A DNA stretch of 64,000 bases from Flavobacterium sp. LC2016-12. GTDB lineage: Bacteria > Bacteroidota > Bacteroidia > Flavobacteriales > Flavobacteriaceae. The stretch is taken from assembly GCF_015351595.1 (NCBI RefSeq), contig NZ_JADKPT010000010.1, positions 109,461-173,460 on the forward strand, read 5' to 3'. The position numbers and the translations under genes were made by a program. The notes under the pieces are model-generated. The model had not been told where the DNA came from. It searched no databases and saw only the letters and a list, made by a program, of their open reading frames with translations. This document shows, one piece after another, positions 1 to 8,692 of this stretch (positions within the stretch are counted from its first letter, which is position 1; every line of letters starts with the position of its first letter).

Positions 1-2039
1 ATTCTGCTTGCATCAGATGCGCTTTGAGCTTTTACTTTAGCAACATATTCTGCATGGTTAGCAATTGCCGGAGCTTTTACAGTACTGATGTTTTTTACAA
101 CATATACACCAGTATTTCCTTCGATTGGAGCAGAAACTTTGTTTGCAGTTAATGCAAATGCATTTCCAACAACTTTTGGCTCTTGTCCAACTCCTCCAGG
201 TAAAACCGGATTATCAAGAGTTACGTTAGTTGCTTGTTGAACAGCTACACCAGCACTTTTAGCAATAGCTTCAAGGCTTGATCCTGTCATTTTAGCTTTT
301 AACATTTCAGCTTTTTTCTTGTTTTTCAAGATTGGCTCAACATATGGTCTAGCCATAGTAACAGATACTAAACCAGATTTGTTTTCGCTTTTGTATTGAG
401 CAATTACGTGACCAATATTTGCTAATTCAAAACGTTTAACATCTCCAATACTTGTTTCTTTATCAAATGCCCATCTTACAATGTTACGTTGATTCCCTAA
501 TGGACCAAATGCTTCGTCCATAGCTTTTGCAGTTACCGGAGCAGCAACTTTTAAGCCTAATCCTTTTGCTGTAGCAGCAAAATCTTTATCAGCAGCATCC
601 ATTTCGAATTTAGTTGCCAATGTAAATACTTTATCAGAAGTAGCTTCAGATGGCTCAATTTTTTGAGCAATTGTAGCTAAACGAATTCCGTCTTGTTTAT
701 CAGTAATTTTGATAATGTGGAAACCAAAAGGAGTTTCTACTAAACCAACTTTTCCTATTCCGTTACTGAATACAAAATCATTGAATGGTTTTACCATTTG
801 GTTTGGACCAAAATATCCTAAATCACCACCTTGTTGTGCAGATGAATCATCAGAACTTGTAAAAGCCAACATCATGAAACTATCCGGATTAGCCTGAACC
901 TGAGCTAAAATTTCTTCAGCTTTAGCTTTAGCTTCTTCCTTAGTTCTTTTTTCTTTTTGGTTTGGAGTTTGAGATCCTTCGTAACCAATTAAGATATGAC
1001 TAGCTTTTGCATTCACTCCAGCTTTAAACCCTAAAGATTTAGAGATAGCGTAATATCTTCCGTATACGTAAGGCCCATAAATTGCTCCGGCAGGTAAGCT
1101 GAATAATTTATCAGCATCTACTGCAGGTAAACTATTTTTAGCTACATAAGTAGAATCATAAGGAACATCAGAATTTGCATTTACAAATTCAGCTATGTTA
1201 GTTGCATTTCTAAAACCAGCCAAAGTATCGTTTTTACCAGTTTTAGCATTATAAACAACACTTCCGTTTAATAATCCTGTGATTTTAGCTTTAATTTCAG
1301 CTTCATCTTCTTTTGAAGCTTTATCTTCTACTAAAACATATTGAATTTCACGAGTTTCATCCGCTTTGAATTTCTTCTCGTTTTTCTTCATATAATCAAC
1401 AATTTCATCATCAGAAACTTTTACATCACTGTCTTTAATAGAAGAATATAATGCACCTGCATAAGCAAAGTTTACTTTGTTAGCTTCCATTTCGTATTTC
1501 AACTTTCCTTCACTAGCAGTTGTGTAAAGTCCAGATTTGATTAACGTATTGTAGATTTGAAATTTTGCATTCAATTCAGCATCTTTTTCTTTTGCAGAAA
1601 TATATTGAGCTGCTTCAGGATTTGTTTTGAAATACTCTTTGAATTTCACAACGTCAAACATACCTGCTGCATTTAGGAACATTGGGTTTTTTCCAATGTT
1701 TGGATCTGCTTTCAAAACTTCAAGTAAGTGTTTTTCACCAACTCTCAATCCTAATTTATCAAACTGAGCTGATAATAATGCGATTGAAACCTCTTGGTCC
1801 CAAACTCTGTTTGCAGCTTCAGTGGAAGTAATCCCTTGCCCACTTTTTTCAACATTACTAACTTTAACTCTAAAGTCTTCAAATGAAATATCTTTTCCGT
1901 CGATGCTTCCCACATCCTTTGAACTTTGACTAAATGTCCCTTTACCGATTAGATCTTGTATTATAAATGCAAATAATGCAAGTGCAATAACTCCTATCAA
2001 TAAAGCGGAACGCTGTCTAATTTTTGCTAAAACTGCCAT
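1..2039 (-). CDS. ppiD: PpiD/SurA-type periplasmic peptidyl-prolyl isomerase (C-terminus cut by window)
   Basis: My translation of the minus strand is open from an ATG at 2039 to the window edge, about 679 codons with no stop, so the C-terminus is missing. A cytoplasmic stub and one membrane anchor lie at about residues 13-30, followed by a SurA-like N-terminal chaperone region. A parvulin (PpiC) domain lies at about residues 345-445, recognisable by ASHILIGYEG, a QQGGDLGYF block and a GFHIIKI end. Proteins of this family are membrane-anchored foldases that help outer-membrane proteins fold in the periplasm. The gene is the downstream member of an envelope cluster (LptC, outer-membrane barrel). 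A near-consensus promoter just upstream suggests it can also be transcribed alone. The PpiD assignment rests on architecture; the domain order is clear. Confidence 0.85.
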   Translation of the reverse strand, partial: MAVLAKIRQRSALLIGVIALALFAFIIQDLIGKGTFSQSSKDVGSIDGKDISFEDFRVKVSNVEKSGQGITSTEAANRVWDQEVSIALLSAQFDKLGLRVGEKHLLEVLKADPNIGKNPMFLNAAGMFDVVKFKEYFKTNPEAAQYISAKEKDAELNAKFQIYNTLIKSGLYTTASEGKLKYEMEANKVNFAYAGALYSSIKDSDVKVSDDEIVDYMKKNEKKFKADETREIQYVLVEDKASKEDEAEIKAKITGLLNGSVVYNAKTGKNDTLAGFRNATNIAEFVNANSDVPYDSTYVAKNSLPAVDADKLFSLPAGAIYGPYVYGRYYAISKSLGFKAGVNAKASHILIGYEGSQTPNQKEKRTKEEAKAKAEEILAQVQANPDSFMMLAFTSSDDSSAQQGGDLGYFGPNQMVKPFNDFVFSNGIGKVGLVETPFGFHIIKITDKQDGIRLATIAQKIEPSEATSDKVFTLATKFEMDAADKDFAATAKGLGLKVAAPVTAKAMDEAFGPLGNQRNIVRWAFDKETSIGDVKRFELANIGHVIAQYKSENKSGLVSVTMARPYVEPILKNKKKAEMLKAKMTGSSLEAIAKSAGVAVQQATNVTLDNPVLPGGVGQEPKVVGNAFALTANKVSAPIEGNTGVYVVKNISTVKAPAIANHAEYVAKVKAQSASDASR

Positions 2040-2070
2040 TTTTATTATCGTTAATTTTATATTCAGTTTG

Positions 2071-2099
2071 CGAAAATACAATTATCTAGTTAATAACAA
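2071..2099 (-). promoter_or_regulatory. candidate Bacteroidota promoter for the PpiD-like gene
   Basis: Read on the minus strand, TTG (2099-2097) is followed after 18 nt by TATTTTCG (2078-2071). The Flavobacterium consensus is TTG-N17..20-TAnnTTTG, so one position of the -7 box differs. The site lies about 30 nt upstream of the ATG. Confidence 0.4.
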
Positions 2100-2147
2100 T
2101 ACAACTAGCAATTTATTTTGCACAATTTTTTTAATTAATAAAAGAAA

Positions 2148-3407
2148 TCACTCTTTTACTGTCATTTTTACCAATTCAATTTTCTTATTTGTAGCTTCTT
2201 CTATCACAAAATGATAGTGATCTATTACAATTTCTTCTCCTTTTTGAGGGATTTCCTTCGTAAAGTTGACAATAAACCCGCCCAGAGTACCGTATGAATC
2301 TTCTTCAGGGATCATTAGCTTATAGGTTTCATTCAAATACTCCACATCTAATCTTGTAGAAAACAAATACTTACCCTCTCCCAATTCCTGCTCAATTAGT
2401 TCTTCATCTAAATCGTGTTCATCTTCAATTTCTCCAAACAACTCCTCAACAATATCTTCTATTGTAATAATCCCTGAAGTACCTCCGTATTCATCTAAGA
2501 CAACAGCGACATTTTTTCTCTTTTTAATCAAAAGATTTAAAGCATCTTTTATCAAAATAGTTTCCGGAACAAACTCTACCGTCATCAAAACTGATTTTAT
2601 TGTTTTTGGCTTTTTAAACAAATCAAATGAATGCACATAACCCACGATATCGTCAAGTGAATTTTGGCTCACTACAATTTTAGAATAGCCTGTCTCAATA
2701 AAAAGTTCTTTAAGATCTGAAATACTATCAAATAAATCAATATCAACAATTTCAGTACGGGGCGTCATAATATCACGCGCTTTTACACCTGAAAATTCCA
2801 ATGCATTTTGAAATATTTGAATTTCAGAATCTACTTCTTCATCATCTTCAACCGAATTCATTTGCTCGGTTATGTAATTCCCAAGCTCTACTTTACTAAA
2901 ATACAATTGTACCTGATCTCCTTCTGTTTTGAGAAATTTCCTTAAAACAAAATCTGAAATCCAGATAAAAAAAGTAGATATATAATAGAATAATCGATAA
3001 AACAAATAAGCAGGAACAGCCAAAATCTTAATCAATGAATTGGCATAGATCTGAAAAAAAACTTTTGGGAGAAATTCAGCCGTAATTAAAACTATAAAAG
3101 TTGAAATGACAGTCTGAATCAATAAACTAGTGATATCTGAAAAATGAAATCCTAACTTGGTGATACATCTTAAAACCAAATCTCCCATGAAAAACCCATA
3201 AATTACCAAGGCAACATTGTTACCAATTAACATTGCAGCAATAAATTTTGAAGGATTTTCGGTAAGTTTAGTTAAGATTTGGGAGGCAAAATTATCTTGT
3301 TTCTTTTCGATTCCAAGATAAATTTTATTCGAGGAAATAAAGGCTATTTCCATTCCTGAAAAAAAGGCGGATAGTATTAAACAAAGTATTATAATACTAA
3401 TTTCCAT
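2148..3407 (-). CDS. CNNM/CBS-domain (HlyC/CorC family) membrane protein
   Basis: 419 aa. Residues 1 to about 155 form a CNNM (DUF21) membrane domain with hydrophobic helices. A pair of CBS domains spans about 205-330, including MTPRTE at 214-219 and the family hallmark DEYGGTSG near 305. A CorC/HlyC-associated C-terminal domain occupies about 345-415. Relatives bind adenine nucleotides through the CBS pair and act in Mg2+/Co2+ homeostasis. GldE of gliding flavobacteria belongs to the same superfamily, but nothing in this neighbourhood points to a gliding role. It is followed by the PpiD-like gene and is 2 nt downstream of a small membrane protein, so it is probably co-transcribed with the lptC group. 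Confidence 0.88.
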   Translation of the reverse strand: MEISIIILCLILSAFFSGMEIAFISSNKIYLGIEKKQDNFASQILTKLTENPSKFIAAMLIGNNVALVIYGFFMGDLVLRCITKLGFHFSDITSLLIQTVISTFIVLITAEFLPKVFFQIYANSLIKILAVPAYLFYRLFYYISTFFIWISDFVLRKFLKTEGDQVQLYFSKVELGNYITEQMNSVEDDEEVDSEIQIFQNALEFSGVKARDIMTPRTEIVDIDLFDSISDLKELFIETGYSKIVVSQNSLDDIVGYVHSFDLFKKPKTIKSVLMTVEFVPETILIKDALNLLIKKRKNVAVVLDEYGGTSGIITIEDIVEELFGEIEDEHDLDEELIEQELGEGKYLFSTRLDVEYLNETYKLMIPEEDSYGTLGGFIVNFTKEIPQKGEEIVIDHYHFVIEEATNKKIELVKMTVKE

Positions 3408-3409
3408 TT

Positions 3410-3604
3410 TTACTGTTTTTTATTACGATCATCAAATTTCTTGACAAATTTTCTTCTGAAGAAAAACATAAAAACTGCCATTCCGGCAATTATAAAGCTC
3501 AAAGCATAGTTTTCACTACCTTCATTCAACTTGATAACCCCGTCGTAGATAAAGTAAACCGCAAATGCGATATAAACGTATTGTGTATATTTTAAGTAAC
3601 CCAT
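3410..3604 (-). CDS. small two-helix membrane protein, function unknown
   Basis: 64 aa with two hydrophobic segments (about 8-22 and 33-49) and a very basic C-terminal tail (FFRRKFVKKF). I do not recognise a named family. It starts 7 nt after the lptC stop codon and ends 2 nt before the CNNM gene, so it sits inside an apparent operon. That position is the main argument that it is real. Confidence 0.7.
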   Translation of the reverse strand: MGYLKYTQYVYIAFAVYFIYDGVIKLNEGSENYALSFIIAGMAVFMFFFRRKFVKKFDDRNKKQ

Positions 3605-3611
3605 AATTGTT

Positions 3612-4163
3612 TTATTCGTTGGCTTCTAATTCGCCTGTTATTCGTTGTGAATTTATCACTTTAAAATCTTTACTAAAATCGATTCCCTGACCGTTTGAAA
3701 CTCCTTTGGCATCTGTAAGCTTGAACTTTCTTTCGGTGTAAAACCATTCGTTTTTCTGATCAAAATAAAGCTGTTCCGTTTCAAGCATCTGACCAGTTTC
3801 TGATGTGATTTTTACTTTTCCCTGCAAATCTATAATACCAGTTTCCTTATAAGAAACGGCATAATTTGCTTTTATAAAAGTACGCTTTTGTTTTTTATCA
3901 TACAGTGTAACATCGATTCCTTTTGGGAATTCAGTAAATGGAAATTCAAGATTAGAATAATCCAACATTTTCCTGCTTTTAAGCACGCCTGTAATACGTC
4001 CGGAATCTGTATATTTTATGTTAACTGTATCAACATCACTTCCTGGAACAAATTCTGAAAAGTTAATTTTTTGAACTTCCTTAAAATTACTTTCGCATCC
4101 AAAAAACAGTGTCACAGCAAGAACTGTGACAGCGTTTATAATATATTTCTTTGGTAAATTCAT
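3612..4163 (-). CDS. lptC: LptC-like LPS export lipoprotein
   Basis: 183 aa. A lipoprotein signal with lipobox LFFGC places the lipidated cysteine at residue 23. The rest is the beta-jellyroll LptC/OstA-like fold, seen in alternating strands such as GIDVTLYDKKQKRTFIKA and TGIIDLQGKVKI. LptC bridges the inner-membrane LPS exporter LptBFG and the periplasmic LptA. In Bacteroidota it is annotated as a lipoprotein, as here, instead of a bitopic membrane protein. Its neighbours are an outer-membrane barrel gene and the PpiD-like foldase, consistent with an envelope-biogenesis cluster. Confidence 0.85.
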   Translation of the reverse strand: MNLPKKYIINAVTVLAVTLFFGCESNFKEVQKINFSEFVPGSDVDTVNIKYTDSGRITGVLKSRKMLDYSNLEFPFTEFPKGIDVTLYDKKQKRTFIKANYAVSYKETGIIDLQGKVKITSETGQMLETEQLYFDQKNEWFYTERKFKLTDAKGVSNGQGIDFSKDFKVINSQRITGELEANE

Positions 4164-4215
4164 TTGCCAAATGTAGTAAATTGTAATGAGCTTAAAAAAA
4201 CATAAAATCTTATGT

Positions 4216-5445
4216 TTAGTTGAATTTACTTTTTACGAACCATTTATCGTTAAAAGAGAAACTTAAACTAAAGTTGAAGTAATTTTCCTGAATTAAACCT
4301 GCAGCTGTAGTTCCTCTTTTACCAAATTCAAGACCTAAGTTCACATTTGAAAAAGATCCTGTAATAGGGAATCCAGCTCCTAAAGTCATTCCAACATCAT
4401 TAATAGACTCATTGTTAATCACTAAACCAATCTTTTCATATTTTAAACCCGCTCTATAAGTAATTCTGCTGAAATAACTTGAAAACGAGGTGTAATTCGG
4501 AATATAATATCCACCAACTGCATATTTTGAATATTTTTCATAGCGCACATCGTCACTAGAGTTGTAGTAGTTAGCATATCTACCATCGCCCTGAAAAGCT
4601 AACGTAGTACCAACTAACCATTTTCTTGCTTCTCCAACACCAATACCAATTGTTAATTTGTTCGGTAATTTCAAATCAGTTTCCGTTTTTGGATACTCAT
4701 AAGGATCCGGATCTCCGGAAACCGAAATAATTCTTTCATTATTGGACTTTAAATTACTTGCGAAAGTATAGTTTAAACTCGTAAACAAACTCATTTTCTT
4801 ATAAATCTTTCTTTGATACATTGTACCTAGATTAAAATTTACACCAGACAATTCAGATTGATTTGTCTCACGTGTTGCACTTGCAACATCTGTAATACCC
4901 TCAACACTTGTAGTTGTTATTTGCCCAAAATTATATTGTGCATCTGCTCCAATATTCCAATTTGGCATTAATTTATACCCTAAACCAAAAAACACTTTAT
5001 TTACACCACCTTTTCCTTCGAACTGATTGTTTGTTGCACCGGAAACATCTGTATTGTTATTAAAAATTTTATATCCAACAGAAGACAATGGTACCAAACC
5101 AAAAGCAGCTCCAAATTTACCCATAGGAATTCCCACTGCTAAATAATCAAAAGTAGCTCTTTGTGCTTTTGCAGATTCATTACTATTTTTCAATGTAGAT
5201 GTTCCAAAACTTCCTCCAACTGTAAATGTAGTTTGTCCTAAACTAGCATAACTTGAAGGATTATCAATATTCAAGTGAATACTATCCTGTTCTACCGATA
5301 CCCCACCCATAGATCTGTTTTCGAGTGTTCCTTTGAATCTTGCATCACCAATTCCGTAAAAAGAATAAGGAGAAGCTGTACCTTGCTGAGCAAATGAAAC
5401 GAACGAGATAAGTAAACAAGCACTTATTATAATTTTTTTAATCAT
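4216..5445 (-). CDS. outer-membrane beta-barrel protein, FadL-like superfamily
   Basis: 409 aa with a signal peptide ending SFAQ (about residue 19). The mature N-terminus (ASPYSFYGIGDARFKGT) is typical of Bacteroidota outer-membrane barrels of the PorV/FadL-like type, and the rest is alternating amphipathic strands rich in aromatic, Gly and Asn residues. Substrate unknown. The ATG lies inside the 3' end of coaX (8-nt overlap), so translation is probably coupled. The neighbour lptC supports an envelope role, but nothing in the sequence identifies a transported compound. Confidence 0.75.
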   Translation of the reverse strand: MIKKIIISACLLISFVSFAQQGTASPYSFYGIGDARFKGTLENRSMGGVSVEQDSIHLNIDNPSSYASLGQTTFTVGGSFGTSTLKNSNESAKAQRATFDYLAVGIPMGKFGAAFGLVPLSSVGYKIFNNNTDVSGATNNQFEGKGGVNKVFFGLGYKLMPNWNIGADAQYNFGQITTTSVEGITDVASATRETNQSELSGVNFNLGTMYQRKIYKKMSLFTSLNYTFASNLKSNNERIISVSGDPDPYEYPKTETDLKLPNKLTIGIGVGEARKWLVGTTLAFQGDGRYANYYNSSDDVRYEKYSKYAVGGYYIPNYTSFSSYFSRITYRAGLKYEKIGLVINNESINDVGMTLGAGFPITGSFSNVNLGLEFGKRGTTAAGLIQENYFNFSLSFSFNDKWFVKSKFN

Positions 5446-6172
5446 TGTCGATTTTATATTGAAATGTTTGGTTCAAACTTTCCAGTAGGAAATTTGAATT
5501 GGCAAATATGGTATTTTTTAATCGTTTAGCCAAAAATTCTGCATCGCCACCCGTTAAAATTATTATAAAATTTGAAAAGTTCTCCCGATATTCATCGATA
5601 AAACCATCAATCTCATAGACGAACCCGTTGACAACTCCAGAATGAATCGCTTCTTTAGTAGAGTTTCCTATATAGGATTCAGGACTCTCTAAAGTCAGCA
5701 AAGGCAACTTGGCTGTGAAATTATGCAATGCTTCATAACGCAATCTCAAGCCTGGCGAAATCGCTCCACCCAGATAATTATCATTTTCGTCGATAAAATC
5801 ATAGGTTATACAAGTTCCTGCATCAATAACCAATCTATTTTGTTTTGGGAATCGCAAAGTAGCTCCGGCTGCCAAAACCATTCGATCAATTCCTAATGTT
5901 TTTGGTGTGGCGTATTTATTTATAAAAGGAAAAACATCTTCATGTGTTAAAAAATGGATTTTTAGCTGATTTTCGAATGTCAAAAAAGATTGTTTTTCGA
6001 CGTTTCCGACTGAAGCAACAACCAAATCGGAGCAATTTTGAAATTTTTCTAAAATTATTTTAATTTTTTTTTCGAGTTCATTTTTCTCAAAAACAAAATT
6101 TTCAAGAACAGTACTCCCCTCAAAGACAGCCGCTTTAATTCGAGTGTTTCCAACATCAACCGTTAAAACCAT
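5438..6172 (-). CDS. coaX: type III pantothenate kinase
   Basis: 244 aa from the ATG at 6172. CoaX phosphorylates pantothenate in the first step of coenzyme A synthesis. Diagnostic elements are DVGNTRIK at about 6-13 (phosphate-binding), GIDRMVLAAG, VIDAGTCITYD, GGAISPGLRLR and LTGGDAE near the end. The frame stays open upstream, but an extension would run through the tRNA-Phe gene and has no homology, so I chose 6172, where the kinase fold begins. The 3' end overlaps the start of the outer-membrane barrel gene by 8 nt. The gene is divergent from tRNA-Phe, separated by about 100 nt. Confidence 0.93.
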   Translation of the reverse strand: MVLTVDVGNTRIKAAVFEGSTVLENFVFEKNELEKKIKIILEKFQNCSDLVVASVGNVEKQSFLTFENQLKIHFLTHEDVFPFINKYATPKTLGIDRMVLAAGATLRFPKQNRLVIDAGTCITYDFIDENDNYLGGAISPGLRLRYEALHNFTAKLPLLTLESPESYIGNSTKEAIHSGVVNGFVYEIDGFIDEYRENFSNFIIILTGGDAEFLAKRLKNTIFANSNFLLESLNQTFQYKIDND

Positions 6173-6225
6173 GTTTGTTTTTTTATCAATGCGAAGATAC
6201 GAATTGATTTTTTTAAAAAAATGTT

Positions 6226-6255
6226 TTGGATAAACGAAAAATGATTCTATCTTTG
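6226..6255 (+). promoter_or_regulatory. Flavobacterium-type promoter of tRNA-Phe
   Basis: TTG (6226-6228), a 19-nt spacer, then TATCTTTG (6248-6255), which matches the consensus TTG-N17..20-TAnnTTTG. The mature tRNA starts 22 nt downstream. Confidence 0.8.
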
Positions 6256-6276
6256 CACCCGCAATGAGCACAACAC

Positions 6277-6349
6277 GGTACCTTAGCTCAGATGGTAGAG
6301 CAATGGACTGAAAATCCATGTGTCCCTGGTTCGATCCCTGGAGGTACCA
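6277..6349 (+). tRNA. tRNA-Phe (anticodon GAA)
   Basis: A 73-nt cloverleaf. The acceptor GGTACCT pairs with AGGTACC, followed by discriminator A. The D-arm is TTAGCTCAGATGGTAGAGC. The anticodon stem TGGA/TCCA encloses loop CTGAAAA, giving anticodon GAA. The T-arm reads CCTGGTTCGATCCCTGG. The 3' CCA is not encoded (genomic ACG follows). A promoter lies upstream and a strong hairpin terminator immediately downstream, so this is a single-tRNA transcription unit. Confidence 0.97.
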
Positions 6350-6354
6350 CGTTT

Positions 6355-6390
6355 AAAACCCGAATAGAAATATTCGGGTTTTTTGTTTTT
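6355..6390 (+). terminator. intrinsic terminator of tRNA-Phe
   Basis: A 12-bp stem (6355-6366 with 6371-6382, core ACCCGAATA/TATTCGGGT) with GAAA tetraloop, followed by a T-rich tract. It starts 6 nt after the tRNA. Confidence 0.9.
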
Positions 6391-6848
6391 TTAATACTTT
6401 TGAGGAAAATTAAATTCCAATTTTTAAAATTGCCTCGGATATTCGCTGTCGCTCGAGTCCAAATTCCAATAAATTTTAACCGTAAGAAACTCCAAATTAT
6501 AACCCTGCATTATATCATTTTCAATAGCCCAAAGTTTCAAACTTGAAGATAGACATCTAATTTATACAAATTAGCCGTCACCAGTTGAAACCGTTGGCTA
6601 TGTTTTACAACACCCTATTTCCATTTTTTTTTAAATTTGACGCTCGTTCTTTACGAAGCTTGCGTAAATCTTAGCGCCCTTTGTTGCTAAAATCTCCCTC
6701 TTTGAAACTTAAATACTACTAAAAAACGCAATGTCAACAATTAAGCGCTTTTTGTTAAAAAAGTATTAAGTATATAAATAAATATCTTATATATTCGTAA
6801 AACGATACTATACTATTTTATTCATTATTAAAAATACAGATTGTTTTT
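6391..6848. other. gene-free spacer before the MHS transporter
   Basis: About 460 nt without a supportable gene; the short open frame crossing the tRNA is not coding. The only structure I can point to is an AAGCGCTT-centred dyad at 6736-6756, described separately. The last 100 nt are very A/T-rich and probably contain the transporter promoter, but I find no clean TTG-N-TAnnTTTG match. Confidence 0.6.
6736..6756 (+). promoter_or_regulatory. candidate LacI-type operator
   Basis: The 8-bp palindrome AAGCGCTT (6743-6750) is flanked by inverted AACAA (6736-6740) and TTGTT (6752-6756), about 90 nt before the MHS transporter. The same AAGCGCTT core appears in the operator-like dyad before the maltose-type transporter (18786-18793). 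LacI-family operators typically have a central CG in such A/T-flanked palindromes. The functional assignment is inference. Confidence 0.35.
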
Positions 6849-8345
6849 ATGAGCAAAACTTCTACTAAAGGCATTTGGAAAGTTATTTCGGCTTCTTCAA
6901 TGGGAACTATGATTGAGTGGTATGATTTTTACATTTTTGGTAGTTTAGCTGTTGTTATTTCAACCAAATTCTTTCCCAGTGATAATCCTACAGCTGCATT
7001 TTTATCGACTTTAGCGACTTTTGCTGCCGGATTTGTAGTTCGACCTTTTGGTGCTTTGTTTTTTGGAAGACTTGGAGATATTATTGGACGAAAATATACA
7101 TTTATGGCTACCTTATTATTAATGGGTGGTTCTACCTTTTTAATAGGCTGTATTCCAAGTTATGAAACTATAGGTTTTTTAGCTCCTTTATTAGTTTTAA
7201 TTTTACGTTTACTCCAAGGACTTGCTCTTGGCGGCGAATATGGCGGCGCAGCGACTTATGTTGCCGAACATGCCCCAGCTGGTGAAAAAGGATATTGGAC
7301 TTCCTGGATTCAAACTACGGCAACAGTAGGGCTATTCATTTCATTGATGGTTATCTTAGTAACTAAAAATATACTTTCCGCAGAAGACTTTGATAACTGG
7401 GGATGGCGTGTCCCGTTTTGGGTTTCTATTGTAATGGTCGGTGTTTCTTATTTGATCCGAAAAAACATGGATGAATCTCCTGTATTTGCAAAAGCCAAAA
7501 AAGAAGGTACAACAAGCACGAATCCGCTTAAAGAAAGTTTCGGAAACCGATATAATCTAAAGTTTGTTTTATTGGCCCTTTTTGGTGCTACTATGGGACA
7601 AGGCGTTGTTTGGTATACGGGCCAATTCTACGCCATGAGTTTTATGAAAATGGTGATGAATGTAGACTCTTCACAAGTTGATGGACTTTTAGGAATTGCT
7701 CTTTTAATAGGAACTCCGTTTTTTATTGTTTTTGGATGGCTGAGTGACAAAGTTGGTCGAAAATATATTATGATGCTGGGAATGTTACTTGCCATTTTAT
7801 CTTACAGATCTATTTACAAAGAAATGTACAACACCACGAATGTAAGTTACAAAACCGAAATCGTTGAAAAAACAACTCAAAAAATTGAAACAACTAAAAA
7901 TAATGACATAATAACAACAATTTCTAAAACCTTTACAGACGGAACTTCGTATACAGAAAAGAAAACAGATTTTGCCAATAAAAAAGAATCTCAAAGCACT
8001 ATGTCGATAAAAATAAATTCTGAAGATGAGTGGAAGTTAATTTTCTGGGTTTTTATTCAGGTATTATTTGTAACAATGGTCTATGGCCCGATTGCTGCAT
8101 TTTTAGTAGAAATGTTTCCAACAAAAATCAGATACACTTCGATGTCACTGCCCTACCATGTTGGAAATGGAATTTTTGGAGGTTTACTTCCTGCGATTTC
8201 AACCTACTTTGTAACACATGCGAAAGCGAATGGAAAACCTGAATTTTATCTTGATGGACTTTGGTATCCTATTATTATTGCATCAGTCTGCTTTGTAATT
8301 GGAATGGTTTACATTGACAACAAAAACAAAACGAATCACCTTTAA
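6849..8345 (+). CDS. MFS transporter, metabolite:H+ symporter (MHS) type, with enlarged external loop
   Basis: 498 aa with about 12 transmembrane helices. The start (SSMGTMIEWYDFYIFG) and the motifs GRLGDIIGRKY and GWLSDKVGRKY are hallmarks of the MHS group (ProP, KgtP, shikimate and citrate carriers), which take up organic acids or osmolytes with protons. Between the ninth and tenth helices an insertion of about 80 polar residues (about 315-395), rich in Thr, Lys and Glu, replaces the usual short loop. By topology it faces the periplasm. The substrate cannot be read from sequence. It is convergent with the amylase gene and is followed closely by a small membrane protein that may be co-transcribed. 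Confidence 0.85.
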   Translation: MSKTSTKGIWKVISASSMGTMIEWYDFYIFGSLAVVISTKFFPSDNPTAAFLSTLATFAAGFVVRPFGALFFGRLGDIIGRKYTFMATLLLMGGSTFLIGCIPSYETIGFLAPLLVLILRLLQGLALGGEYGGAATYVAEHAPAGEKGYWTSWIQTTATVGLFISLMVILVTKNILSAEDFDNWGWRVPFWVSIVMVGVSYLIRKNMDESPVFAKAKKEGTTSTNPLKESFGNRYNLKFVLLALFGATMGQGVVWYTGQFYAMSFMKMVMNVDSSQVDGLLGIALLIGTPFFIVFGWLSDKVGRKYIMMLGMLLAILSYRSIYKEMYNTTNVSYKTEIVEKTTQKIETTKNNDIITTISKTFTDGTSYTEKKTDFANKKESQSTMSIKINSEDEWKLIFWVFIQVLFVTMVYGPIAAFLVEMFPTKIRYTSMSLPYHVGNGIFGGLLPAISTYFVTHAKANGKPEFYLDGLWYPIIIASVCFVIGMVYIDNKNKTNHL

Positions 8346-8359
8346 TACCTACATAGAAT

Positions 8360-8584
8360 ATGAATACAATTAAAAGAATTTTAGGTGTTTTGTGGGTTAT
8401 ACTCTCCATTGCCGCTGCTTATTTTTGTGTGTTTGAATTTGGCTTACCTAAGTTTTTATCAGACAAACAAGATGATTTAGTCTTTGGAATTATTATCCTA
8501 TTTATCCTTACCCCATTAATCGTTTTAGGCTTGGGAACGTTTGGTTATTTTTCTATGATTGGAGAATATGATCAGAAAAAATAA
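8360..8584 (+). CDS. small two-helix membrane protein, function unknown
   Basis: 74 aa with hydrophobic segments at about 8-30 and 43-65 and a short charged tail. It starts 14 nt after the MHS transporter stop codon and is followed by a terminator hairpin, so the two genes form one unit. I do not recognise the family with confidence. The tight pairing suggests an accessory subunit or co-regulated partner of the transporter, which is inference. Confidence 0.7.
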   Translation: MNTIKRILGVLWVILSIAAAYFCVFEFGLPKFLSDKQDDLVFGIIILFILTPLIVLGLGTFGYFSMIGEYDQKK

Positions 8585-8603
8585 ACCAAATCAACTTAAA
8601 ATT

Positions 8604-8635
8604 GAAAGGGCTGTCAAAAAAATGACAGCCCTTTC
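8604..8635. terminator. hairpin between convergent units
   Basis: A perfect 12-bp stem GAAAGGGCTGTC/GACAGCCCTTTC with an A-rich loop, between the end of the small membrane protein gene (plus) and the end of the amylase gene (minus). Only short T-runs flank it, so it may act weakly in either direction. Confidence 0.7.
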
Positions 8636-8692
8636 CCATTACTAAACTAACCAAACATTCATCATTTTAAATAATGACTGTACTTTAAAATT

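Noticed and set aside
2148..3407. Gliding protein GldE
   Set aside because: Same superfamily, but the neighbours are LptC and PpiD genes and no gliding gene is present; family membership alone does not justify the name.
6173..6319. Upstream extension of coaX
   Set aside because: The frame is open but would overlap the tRNA-Phe gene and its promoter; the kinase fold starts at 6172.
6292..6546. Plus-strand reading frame starting inside tRNA-Phe
   Set aside because: It reads the tRNA and its terminator; no homology, so not coding.
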